A program made the translations under genes and the position numbers. A stretch of DNA of 64,000 nucleotides, taken from assembly GCA_002778195.1 (NCBI GenBank), contig PCDI01000012.1:186001-250000 (forward strand). The letters run 5' to 3'. The notes beneath the pieces were generated by a model, which was not told where the DNA came from, searched no databases, and saw nothing but the letters and a program-made list of their open reading frames with translations. The DNA is from Raffaelea ambrosiae. Taxonomy: Eukaryota > Ascomycota > Sordariomycetes > Ophiostomatales > Ophiostomataceae. Position 1 is the stretch's first letter. Each line of letters starts with the position of its first letter. Below, piece after piece: positions 19,126 to 28,354 of this stretch.

Positions 19126-22100
19126 CTATCGTGCATCGTCCCCGCTCCCTCGTCCTCCTCCTGCCGCCGCTGCTGCTGCTGCTGCTGCCGCCGTCGTCGG
19201 CCGTAGGATCGGCAGGCTCGCCAGCGACTGGTCGGCCAGCTGCAGGTGCTCGTCGAGGCTCGCCAGCAGCCGCACCAGCTCGTCGCGGGTCTCGTCGCGC
19301 GTGGCCGTGCCGGCGAGCACGCAGCCGGCCGGCGCACCCGGAACGGGGGGCAGCCACGACCGGGGGAGGGCGTCTGCTGCTGCGGTCCTGGCCCGTTTGT
19401 CGCCGGCGGCGGACTCCTCTTCTTCTCGCTTGCTCATCCCGTCTTCCTCGTCCAGCAGAACATACCACGGCGGCGGCGGCGGCTGCGCGCAGTCCGCCGC
19501 CATCGACGACCGCGCCACAAACGAGTCGCTGCCAAAGGTGAACGACGACGACGACGACGACACGTGGTGGTGGGGGGGGTGGTGGTGGTGACCATACGCC
19601 GCCTCCAGACCAAAGAGCGAGCCGCCGCCGTCGTCGCTGACCACGCTCTCGGACACGGCCGTGGACGGCCGGCCATCGGTGCGTGCCGCTGCCGCCGCCG
19701 CCGCCGCCGGGTCGTGTCCGTAAAAATCAAACGAGGCATAGCCGCTGCTGTCATCGATGTGCTCGCCGCTCCCACAGCCGCCCGTGCTGTGTCCAGAAGA
19801 CGGGCCGCGAGTCGTCGTCGTCGTCGACGGTGGCTCCACGATGCTGGCATCCAGGTCGATCAGGCTGACGACCGACGCGCGGTTGCCTGGTATCATGAGT
19901 GAGGCGCTGCCCATGCTGCTGTTGTGATCGCTGTGATTGCTGTGATTGCTGTGATTGCTGTGATTGCTGTGGTTGTTGTGGTTGTTGTGGTTGTGGCGGT
20001 ACCCACCATAATCGACGTCGTCCGCGCCGTCCGGCAGTCGGATCACGGGCAGGCTGGTGGTGCCGCCCCTGTGGACGGGCGGCGCCGCCGGGAACCTCCA
20101 CGCGCGGTGCGCCGGGTGGTGGATCGAATCTTCGGACCGGGCCGGCGAGGCGTTGGCGCGGGCGTTGGCGCCCAAGGAACCTCCTGTCGGCGAAGGCGTG
20201 TTTCGCAGGGGCCAGTCGCGCGGACGGTTCGCGGCATCATGGGCGGATGCCGGGCCGGCCATGGCAAAGGTCCAGTCTTGCGTGCGGTTCCGATGGCGGC
20301 GCTGCTGCTTTGTGAGGTCGTCCGAGACGCTGTAGCGCCGGGGTCCACGAATGGTGGACAGTGTGCTGTCGTGGGCGTTGTTGTTGCTGTTGTTGTTGTT
20401 GATGTTGTTGCTACTCTCCTCGTGGACGACAGTGATCACCGGCACAGAAGAACAAGAAGACGAGGACAAGGCCGCGTCCAGGTCGATGAGGGACTCGCGG
20501 ACCATCGAGGTGGCCGTGTGCCCAGACTCGGCATCGCCCCGCAGCGGAAGATCGGACAGGGAACGCGGCGCCGGCGCCGGCGGCTGCAGCTGTAGTGGAG
20601 GCAGCAACGGCGACGGCGACGGGTAGGCATGCCGCCCATACAGAGCGCGCACGCTGTCAACGTAGTTTGTCTTTGCATGCGGGTCAAAGACGGTCTCGAG
20701 AGGCATCTGCGGCCGCGGCATGTTGGGCGGTGGCCGGCGTCGGCGTTGCCGGGCTGTTCGGGATGCCGATAGCGAGGGACCATGGTTCGGCGCCCGCCTG
20801 GAAGCCACAGAGCCGCCCACACCACCCGCAGGAAGACTCTTGCCGCCGCCGCCGCTGCCGCCGCCGCCGCCGGCCGCCTCGGCTGCCGGGGCGACCCCGT
20901 ACGCCTCGTACACGGCTTGCGTGTCGGCGCGGTCGTCCAGGGGGAACCACCGGTTCTCCTTGAGGATGGGCGATGACGGAGAAGACAAGGAAAAGGAAGC
21001 GGTGCTGTCCAGGGACCCGCTGTTGTTCGCCCTGTTCTTGTTCGTTGTTGCGTTCTCCTCGTCCTCGTTCTCCATGTCGCCAAAGTCCCATTCGGGCACG
21101 ACCCGGGTCGACGGTCCGCCACCACCACCACCACCACCACCAGCGGCAGAGGCGCCCGCCGTGATGACGCCGCCCTGGGCGCCGCCTGCCGAGAACAGCG
21201 ACAGCCGGCCGCCGCCGCGGGCCTGCCACAGCCGGTAGGCCGACACCAGCATGGCCAGGTTCTTGGTCGGGTGGGTGCGGGCGGTCTGGAAAAGGTAGGG
21301 GTGCCGCTGCACCTGGGCAATCGACGGCCGCTGCGTCGGGTCGGTGACGAGGCAGAACGCCACCAGGTCCTTGAGCCGGGCCGAGTAGTGGTCGCCTTCG
21401 AGGCGGGGGGGCGGCGTGCCCGCGTAGAGAGCGTTGCCGTGCTTGTTGTGGTCGCTGCTGCTGCTGCCGCTGCTGCTGCTGCTGTGGACCACCATCTTGG
21501 CGGGCGCCACGGTCGCGTTGGGCGGCAGGCCCGAGGCCACCTCGTAGGCCATGGCGCCAAAGGCCCAGATGTCGACCTCGGTGCCGTAGGCGGTGGCCTG
21601 GCCCAGGCGCAGCAGCTCGGGCGCCATCCAGTGCGGCGTGCCGATGACGGTGGAGCGCTTGTCGCGGGCGGTCTCGATGACGCCGGCGACGCCAAAGTCG
21701 CACAGCTGCACGCCGCCGGCCTCGGTCACGAGCACGTTGGCGCACTTGATGTCGCGGTGGATGATGCCCTGCCGGTGCACCCAGAAGAGCGCCTCGGCGG
21801 CCTCGCGCAGGATCGGCACAATCCACTTCTCCGGCAGGCACCCCGTCGGCCGCATCAGCGTGGCCACGCTGCCGCCCGCGCAGTACTCCGTGACGATCCA
21901 CACCGACTGGCCCAGCAGCAGCGAGTCGAGCACCGTGTTGATGTTGCGCGCCCCGCCCTCGTTGAGCAGCTGCAGCGTGTGGATCTCCTTGAGGATGTCC
22001 GCAAAGGTGTCGACCGCCGACGCGCTGCAGCTGCTGCTGCTCAGATTGTCGCCCTCCTCGATGCTGATAATCTTGACAGCCACAACGCGGTGGCCACCCC

Positions 22101-22428
22101 CGTCCCCGTCCCCTTCGTCCCCTCCGCCCTCTCCGTCCTCTCCGTTCTCCTTGTCCCGGTCCTTCTCCTTCTTGACGCCCCCACCCTTGCCTGCCGCCGC
22201 CGTCGTCGTCGTCGTCGACCGTTTCCGCGTGTCGGTCGCCTTGTAGACCCGCCCGTAGCTGCCCTTGCCGATCAGCTCCGTCAGCACGTACGGCGGCCGT
22301 GCCTCGCCCGTCTCGGCGCACTGCCGCTCAATGGCCGCCTCGGCCATCTTGGCGTCCTGCACCGCCTTGGCATGTGCAGCCGAGGGCGGCACACCCAGCC
22401 GCCGGCGGCTTCGGATGCTACTGTCCAT
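19126..22428 (-). CDS. Ste20/germinal-centre-type serine/threonine kinase with long disordered tail
   Basis: A single frame of 1100 residues from ATG 22428; the frame stays open another 26 codons upstream but without an ATG, so a short 5' exon cannot be excluded. The kinase domain spans about 46-390: PPYVLTELIGKGSYGRVYKATD (Gly loop 54-59), VAVK with Lys119, HRDIKCANVL (Asp226), DFG at 244-246, and GTPHWMAPE at 263-271, the GCK-type activation segment. All catalytic residues are intact. Between the Gly loop and Lys119 is a ~45-residue insert of Thr, Lys and Asp/Glu/Gly. The ~700-residue tail is Ser/Gly/His/Asn-rich, with an NHS repeat run encoded at about 19,925-20,000, and has no second domain that I recognise. 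Fungal GCK kinases act in septation, polarity and growth; which one this is cannot be fixed here. Confidence 0.88.
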   Translation of the reverse strand: MDSSIRSRRRLGVPPSAAHAKAVQDAKMAEAAIERQCAETGEARPPYVLTELIGKGSYGRVYKATDTRKRSTTTTTAAAGKGGGVKKEKDRDKENGEDGEGGGDEGDGDGGGHRVVAVKIISIEEGDNLSSSSCSASAVDTFADILKEIHTLQLLNEGGARNINTVLDSLLLGQSVWIVTEYCAGGSVATLMRPTGCLPEKWIVPILREAAEALFWVHRQGIIHRDIKCANVLVTEAGGVQLCDFGVAGVIETARDKRSTVIGTPHWMAPELLRLGQATAYGTEVDIWAFGAMAYEVASGLPPNATVAPAKMVVHSSSSSGSSSSDHNKHGNALYAGTPPPRLEGDHYSARLKDLVAFCLVTDPTQRPSIAQVQRHPYLFQTARTHPTKNLAMLVSAYRLWQARGGGRLSLFSAGGAQGGVITAGASAAGGGGGGGGGPSTRVVPEWDFGDMENEDEENATTNKNRANNSGSLDSTASFSLSSPSSPILKENRWFPLDDRADTQAVYEAYGVAPAAEAAGGGGGSGGGGKSLPAGGVGGSVASRRAPNHGPSLSASRTARQRRRRPPPNMPRPQMPLETVFDPHAKTNYVDSVRALYGRHAYPSPSPLLPPLQLQPPAPAPRSLSDLPLRGDAESGHTATSMVRESLIDLDAALSSSSCSSVPVITVVHEESSNNINNNNSNNNAHDSTLSTIRGPRRYSVSDDLTKQQRRHRNRTQDWTFAMAGPASAHDAANRPRDWPLRNTPSPTGGSLGANARANASPARSEDSIHHPAHRAWRFPAAPPVHRGGTTSLPVIRLPDGADDVDYGGYRHNHNNHNNHSNHSNHSNHSNHSDHNSSMGSASLMIPGNRASVVSLIDLDASIVEPPSTTTTTRGPSSGHSTGGCGSGEHIDDSSGYASFDFYGHDPAAAAAAAARTDGRPSTAVSESVVSDDGGGSLFGLEAAYGHHHHPPHHHVSSSSSSFTFGSDSFVARSSMAADCAQPPPPPWYVLLDEEDGMSKREEEESAAGDKRARTAAADALPRSWLPPVPGAPAGCVLAGTATRDETRDELVRLLASLDEHLQLADQSLASLPILRPTTAAAAAAAAAAGGGRGSGDDAR
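19925..19992 (-). repeat. In-frame repeat encoding an Asn-His-Ser run
   Basis: Nine-base units (plus strand TGTGATTGC-like, then TGTGGTTGT-like) encode an HNHNNHNN...NHSNHSNHS run in the kinase tail. Low-complexity, probably length-variable. Confidence 0.7.
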
Positions 22429-23650
22429 GGGATGCCGTCGTCTCCGGTTGGGACGGTTCAAAGCGTAGCATCTGTGCAAGGACTGGGGCCGTAATGAGGA
22501 CAACAAAACAAAGAAAAGAAAGGGTTGACGTCTAATACTTACTTCTCAGGAGACCCTCAGGAGACAGCCCGAAAAGCAGCCAAGAAAACAGGTTCCAGGG
22601 GGGGGGGGGGGGGGGGGGGGGGGTATTCGAGGCAGCACACACCCCCTTCCCCTCTCAAGCGAAGGGTCTCTATGTGTGTCTTTGACAACGCGACACAATA
22701 CGGTCGCCTCCAGAGACACCAACAAGGGAGCAGGGACACCTGTTGTGCAACAACAAGACTCTCGGCTGGCCGCGCCTTGGGTCGCGATGGCAGCGCATAA
22801 AGGGGGGGAAGGGGGGGATGGAAGGAGAGGGAGAGAGAGAAAAGACAAGACCACATGGCCAGAGACCGTTTTTGTAGAATACGAGCTTCGTTTTTTTTTC
22901 TTTTTTTTTCTTTTTCTCCTTTTCGGTGAGGTGAGCTACACGCTGTCCACATGCAAATGGAAAATGCGTCGGCCAAAGGAAGACCCCCAAGGGGACCCCA
23001 AAAGCAACCATAGAGCCCCAAAAGAGCCCCCAAGGCTGAATAAAAAAAAAGTCTTGCTTCCTTTTTTTGTTTCTCACTTCTTGCTTCTTCCTCTCCCCTT
23101 GCATGACAGGCCCCCTACATGTACGTTGGCGTCGGGTTTTTGTTTCACCGGCCGGGCCAACAGCCAACTGAATGACGATGGTGGCCGTGGCTGGTTGCAG
23201 GATCGTGATGTTTTCTGGGGACTCTGTGGTTAGTGGCTGTTGAATCGAAGACAAAGGGCGAGACCAACATATGTCTCATGGGGAAGTCTTGGGAATGAGG
23301 GTATAATCTTGAGCACTCAGCGAGGTTGTCTGAACGAGGTGCGTTCTTTTTTTTTCTTTCTTTTTTTTTGCTCGTCCAATGTTTCGTTCCTTTTGTTTCT
23401 TCTGTATTTCGACAAAACTCTGTGTCCTAAATATGAATATATCAAAGTACCTCATGCGAAGGATTCAACCCAAATCTTTTTTTTTTTAGCGTTTTTACAA
23501 ATGTGATGCTTTTTTAAGTCGTTCCTTTTCGTTTCTTTCCCCCCTTTTGTTTCTTTTGGTCGGTGTGCTTTTCATTGGGGGCCCAATGCTCGCCATTCTA
23601 TAGCTGTATTTGCTTTCTCTGTTCTTTTGCAGCCTCACCCCTGCCCATCA
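22429..23650. promoter_or_regulatory. Kinase upstream region / ETF-beta 3' region
   Basis: 1.2 kb with no gene recognised. Contains a run of 26 G at 22,598-22,623, and long T-tracts at 22,890-22,920, 23,347-23,370 and 23,478-23,489. Leader and promoter of the kinase most likely lie in the first 600 bp. Confidence 0.45.
22598..22623. repeat. Homopolymer G26
   Basis: Twenty-six consecutive G on the plus strand, upstream of the kinase start. Run length is likely unreliable in the assembly. Confidence 0.9.
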
Positions 23651-24921
23651 TTACAAGGCACCCAGCTCCTTCAGCTTGGAGACGAGGCCGTCCACGTCCT
23701 CCACCTTGCCACCGCCCGTCCGCGTTGGTGGCTCTGTCCAGGGGTTAGCAAAAAGGTCTAGATCTCGTAGGACAAAAGAAGCCGAAATTTTCTCTTTTTT
23801 TTGAAAAAAAAAAAAAAAAAAAGCGAACTCTTCCCACAACGTACCCGTCACTTTGGTCACTTTCACCCGCTTCTGCGCCGCCAGATCAGCCAGCCCGTAG
23901 TCCGCCAGCGTCTTCTTGGCCAGCGGCTTCTTCTTGGCCTTCATAATGTTGGGCAGCGTCGCGTACCGCGGCTCGTTCAGCCGCAGGTCCGTCGTGATCA
24001 CCAGCGGCAGCGACGCCCGGAGCGTCTCCACGCCGCCGTCCACCTCGCGCGTGACCGTCACGGCGTCCTTGCTGTCGGAGCCGCCAAACGCAATCTCCGA
24101 GGCCTGCGTCGCCTGCGGCCAGCCCAGCAGGCCGGCCAGCATCTGGCCCGTCTGGTGGGCGTCGTCGTCGATGCTCTGCTTGCCCAGGATCACCAGGTTG
24201 CTCTTCTCCTCCGCGACCACCTTCTGCAGCAGCTTGGCCACCGTCAGCGGCTCCAGCTCCGCCGCGTTCTCGTCCGTGTTCTTGCCCGCCGTGTCGACAA
24301 AGATGGCCCGGTCCGCGCCCATGGCCATGGCCGTGCGCAGCACGTCCTGCGACTTGGCCGGCCCGGCCGAGAAGACGCAAATGTCTTCGACGCCGCCCGG
24401 CGCCCGCTTCTTCTCGCGGATCCGCACCGATTCTTCCACCGACAGCTCGTCAAAGGGGTTCATGCTGTGCTTGACGCCCGCCCGCTCGACGCCCGTCTGG
24501 GCCTTGTTGACGCGTGGCTTGACCTGTTGGTTTTTGTCGTTCCCGTAAATGTCAGCGTCTTTTCTTTTCTGCTCCCTGTTCTGCCCGCATGCCTTTTTGT
24601 TTGATGTTTTTGCCCTTTCTTGTTGTGTGACTTCTCCGCTTCCGGAACCAGCTCCCTCTCTTGGCCCTGCACTCCATCCCGTCGTGCACCTCTTCTTGTG
24701 CTTCTGTCCCGGTGATGCTTCGTTGACATTCCCCCACTTTTGGCCGCACAATCGATTACCCCAGATTTTGGAACGGCCTGTTTTTTTTTTTGTCCTCTGT
24801 GCCCCCTCTACACCCTTGCTCAGGCCAATTGGTAGGTCTGGCAGCTAAAACAAACACCAAAAAAACTTACCGCATAATCAATCACCCGCTTCACGGGCAC
24901 GAGAATGCGCAGGGCCGACAT
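23651..24921 (-). CDS. ETFB: Electron transfer flavoprotein beta subunit, mitochondrial matrix
   Basis: Exons 24921-24871, 24523-23845 and 23733-23651 join in phases 0 and 1 and give 270 residues; introns are 347 and 111 bp, GTAAGT and GTACGT donors. The start MSALRILVPVKRVIDYAVK matches the conserved beginning of ETF-beta. VKHSMNPFDELSVEESVRI carries the family signature and the AMP-site region, and KQSIDDDAHQTGQMLAGLLGW the FAD/dimer contact region. DYGLADLAAQKRVKVTKVTEPP ends the globular part, followed by a short basic/acidic tail. With ETF-alpha it passes electrons from fatty-acyl-CoA and other dehydrogenases to ETF:ubiquinone oxidoreductase. The long first intron is T-rich and holds no extra exon. 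Two FarA-type hexamers lie upstream (separate entries). High confidence. Confidence 0.95.
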
Positions 24922-25160
24922 GGTTGCTGGTCTTGCAGGTCGCAATGGGTGAGGGGGAGTGAAAGGGTATGGATGGGGAAGCGTGAGGTTGGCATGCGTT
25001 AAAAAAAAATAGTCAAGCACTTGAACCGCAAAGCAAGGGAATGCCCCCCTTCTACTACGTAAGTTTACAAGGGGGATCGGCCCTGAGCTTCCTGGCTTGC
25101 GCTGCCCTGCACCGCCCAAAGACCTGCCCGCAGCCGCGGCTAGTACCGGCAACCCCCCTA

Positions 25161-25166
25161 CCTCGG
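25161..25166. promoter_or_regulatory. Candidate FarA/FarB fatty-acid response element
   Basis: CCTCGG is the core bound by FarA/FarB-type Zn2Cys6 regulators of peroxisomal and mitochondrial beta-oxidation in filamentous fungi; the same core on the other strand (CCGAGG) recurs at 25,408. ETF-beta is a sensible target. Short motif, so chance occurrence is possible. Confidence 0.4.
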
Positions 25167-25407
25167 CCGAAAACGGAGCACCACGTGACCACATGCTCCA
25201 TAGCTGTGCGCTGTAACTACGAGTACAACCCCTAGCTACAGCGCTGTAGTTGCGGGTAATAGCAGCTCTCTCCGCAAGCTCTTTGCAGCCCCATCAACTG
25301 GTTCCACCCCCACTCCTTGCAACAGCTGAGCTCCGACCTCGTTTCCGACCCTACCTATTCGGATTGACCGCCCGAACAACGAACAATCCTACGCTCGGAA
25401 CTACTGG

Positions 25408-25413
25408 CCGAGG
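25408..25413. promoter_or_regulatory. Second candidate FarA/FarB element
   Basis: CCGAGG, inverted relative to the copy at 25,161 and 241 bp further from the gene. Same caveat. Confidence 0.35.
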
Positions 25414-25793
25414 TATTGTCTAGGGTCTTGTCACTCTTGTCCTTCCTGTTTTATTACTATCATCCATTGTACGATCTTCTTTGGCACCACCTCTCTCTGC
25501 ACCCGCTGGCTTCTATGTACAAGTAAAAAAAAAAACTAAAACCAGTTCAAAAATAGCAAAGGAAGGGAGGCAAGAGGCAAAAATACTCACAGAACCATGC
25601 AATAGCGAATAACGCAAGACTCATTACACGCCAGACAAAAAAAAAGAAAACAGTCAAGCTCTCCGACGCCTTCTTCGAGGCCGTCCAAGACTCTTCCCAA
25701 TGATCCAACACCCATCCCTCGTGGCCACGGCCCCCCTCCCCCAGCAGGCACCATAGTTACAAGCAAACCTATAAGCCCAGCAAGCTCCCAAGG

Positions 25794-27357
25794 CTACCAG
25801 TCGTCACCCCAGTCCTCCTTCTTGCTGGCGGACGTGTCTGCATGGCCGCCGAGACCCGTGGTGGTGGACGAGCCACCGCCCAAGCCGCCGCCACTGCTGC
25901 TCCCGCTCTTGACCATGGCCGACGTCCCGATGGCGCTCGTCGTCTTGCGCTGCTGGTCTGCAATCGACGAGAAGTCGTCCCAGAAACCGCGCTTGCTCTC
26001 GTCGATGGGCGCCTGCTGATAGCGGCCCCTGGCACCCCCACCGCCGCCGCCACGGCCGCCGCTCCCTGGCTGGCCTTCGACAAACTTGTTGAAGCTCTCC
26101 TGGGCGCTGCGCGCGCCCACCTGGGCGGAGCGGGCCACGCTGCCGCCCACCACCCGGGCCTGCGCGGCGAGATCCGATTCGGCGAGTTGTTTGGCCGTGG
26201 GCTGGATGTAGTCCGAGTTGACCGTCTTGGCCGTCTTGGTCACCGTAGTCGTAAACCAGCCGAACCCCTTGGTCAGCGCCGCCACGGGATCGCGCTGCAG
26301 GTCCTCCAAGTCTGGCAGTCCTGCGCTGCCGCTGTTGGACGACGACGCGGGTGTCGGCGTGTTGCCGAACCCGGCGTACTTGCCGCCCTGGCTGGGCGGC
26401 AGGTCGGCCGGCCGCGAGGCGTTCTCGGCGCCGAGACGCGCAAAGTATCTCTCGTCCACCTTGATTTTGCCGCCGCTGCCCCCAACAGAACTGCCACCAG
26501 CCAGAGTGGGGCTCGCTGTCCGGCTGCTGCCACTCAGCGGCGTCGACGTGCCGCCGGCTAACCGCGCACCGTTCTTGGTGCCCGAGGTGGCCGCACCGGC
26601 GGCGGCCGAGAGGGCGGCCGGTTTTGTTCTCGTGCCGGTGGCCGGCTTGCGCTCGCTGGGCACATACTCGCGGCCCTCCACTTTCGCCGTCAGCCGCTCC
26701 TTCCACTCCTCGCCGACCTCGCCCGAGTAGCGCTCGGCAATGGTCGCGTCGTCCCAGGTGAGCCCCTGCATCTTGGTGTCGGCGTGATTCTCAAAGAAGG
26801 AACGCCATCCTGCGTTGCCGCCGAGGCGCATGCGCTCGATTTCGCTGTTCTTGAAGGCGTCCATGGAGATTGACCGGACAAAGGAGATGTGCACGCCGAG
26901 GCCGCGGTGCACGCCTGCGCACGACAGGCAGATGAATATGCCGAACTTAGGGGAGGCCCATTGCGGCGAGGGCGCGCTACAGTCGCAGCATAGGCTGTTG
27001 TTGGACTCTTTTTGGATCGCTTGGAGCTGTACGGGGATGGCAGACACGCAACGTCAGTTTCCAGGTCTCTCGCTTTTTTTTTCGTTTTCTTGTCCTTCCT
27101 CAGGTTCCGCATATCATTTCTTCGGCGCCTTCGCATCTTCGCGACTTATCGTCTTCTCCAACCCGTTCTGCAGCATCTTCTGCAGCATCTTCTGCAGCAT
27201 CTTCTGCAGCAGTCATCCCTCCCCGCATCTAGAGAACAGGCGAGTCCTCTGAGAACCAGCCAAATGCCACATCCCCCAATCCCGCAGGTTTCCATCTTCT
27301 CCATCTTACCTTTGACCGCGTCTCCGGGTCCACCTCCCACATCGCTTTGGACGCCAT
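25794..27357 (-). CDS. GCS1: ArfGAP1/Gcs1-type Arf GTPase-activating protein
   Basis: Exons 27357-27310 and 27026-25794 join in phase 0 over a 283-bp intron (GTAAGA...TACAG), giving 426 residues. Exon 1 encodes MASKAMWEVDPETRSK. The zinc finger is Cys29-x2-Cys32-x16-Cys49-x2-Cys52, followed by GVHRGLGVHISFVRS with the catalytic arginine finger Arg57. GNAGWRSFFENHAD completes the ArfGAP fold. Downstream: Ser/Gly/Thr-rich linker, YFARLGAEN, and DPVAALTKGFGWFTTTVTKTAKTVN, an amphipathic lipid-packing-type segment (about residues 270-300) typical of ArfGAP1. The tail ends KKEDWGDDW, a Trp/acid motif seen in the family. Expected role: GTP hydrolysis on Arf1 during COPI vesicle traffic at the Golgi. 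High confidence; Gcs1 rather than Glo3 because of the Trp-rich tail and finger spacing. Confidence 0.93.
27166..27212. repeat. 12-bp tandem repeat in the ArfGAP intron
   Basis: Three full copies of CAGCATCTTCTG (27,171-27,206) with partial units at both sides, inside the single ArfGAP intron. Confidence 0.85.
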
Positions 27358-28354
27358 GGTGGCAGCAGCGGGCGCTTGTTTGTCGTGTCGTGTGCTCTGC
27401 GGATCTGGATTCTCGATTCTCGATTCTCGAGTTTTGGGTCGCAGTCGCTTTGCGAACCCTCACGTATCTATCCGAAGGAGGGGCCAAATGCCGGGTGCTT
27501 GACTGAGGCGTCCTCCTTTTCCGATCTATGAACAAAGAAAAAGGAGACGTGTGTGTCGAGATTTCGTATGCGGTGGCAAGCAACGGAAGACAAGGGGAAA
27601 CAAGGGGTTGGCGCCCGCGGCAGAATGTGAGGCTCTCGAAATTCCAATTTTAGCAAGGGGTTAGGGCCAGATCGACGCTACTCGACCTCTGACAGGGCGT
27701 CCTCCGTGTCGCACTTGTGCTAGTCTCGCCCCATACAGAACGCTTGCTCACCGTATGGCCGTCACATAATAATCTTTCACCATTCGTCCTCCTTCAGTCT
27801 ACGTGTAAGCTTATATCCACATCTCACATATCTATGGCGCATGTTTGTTACGGCTGGTATAGGTCATAATTCGTTGATTTTTTTTTTGTAAGAGAGGTAG
27901 AGTCTGAATATAGCGAGAACTGCCAAAAGACAGAGGCAGTTGCCGTATATAATCTGAATGTTCCCGAAACGAGATCGTGCAGAAGATTAAAATGGGGTAA
28001 CGAAAGATGTAGACAGAAAGCGGTGCAAATGATTCCCGAAGTCTACCAGCCATGAAAACCAGAGCCATTCCAGAAGACGCCAGGAGAAATTGACACCAAA
28101 TCCTCTACTTTTATTTTGATTCTCCAGCTTTTTTTCCGTCACGAAACATGTTTACCGAAAACAAACTCAAGAGAACAAAGAAACAAACACAAAAATACCA
28201 TGCCGAGCTTTTATTTTTCTGGTAAAATTGGACGCTTCCTGGTGTGGCCAGCCATAGGACACCGGGCAAGTTTGCTCAGTGGCCCTGGTCACCTGATCAC
28301 AGTAATGGTGTTGTCGAAGCGCATTTTAACCGCTGTTCCGGGTGAATTGGAAAT
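27358..28354. promoter_or_regulatory. ArfGAP upstream region / RRM protein 3' region
   Basis: 997 bp without a recognisable gene. A GATTCTC tandem (about 27,408-27,431) lies 50 bp before the ArfGAP ATG in its leader. The rest is AT-rich. Confidence 0.4.

Larger units (their letters stand above)
24922..25793. promoter_or_regulatory. ETF-beta promoter / ArfGAP 3' region
   Basis: 872 bp. Contains CCTCGG at 25,161-25,166, CACGTG at 25,182-25,187, a perfect 14-bp palindrome CTACAGCGCTGTAG at 25,236-25,249 and CCGAGG at 25,408-25,413, i.e. 240, 261, 315 and 487 bp upstream of the ETF-beta ATG. The part nearest the ArfGAP stop is A-rich. Confidence 0.5.

Noticed and set aside
20684..22494. Long frames overlapping the kinase in other frames on both strands
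   Set aside because: All are shadows of the GC-rich kinase frame, which alone carries kinase motifs.
22429..22506. Upstream extension of the kinase by 26 residues
   Set aside because: No ATG in the extension, so a start there would need TTG. The first ATG in frame is 22,428.
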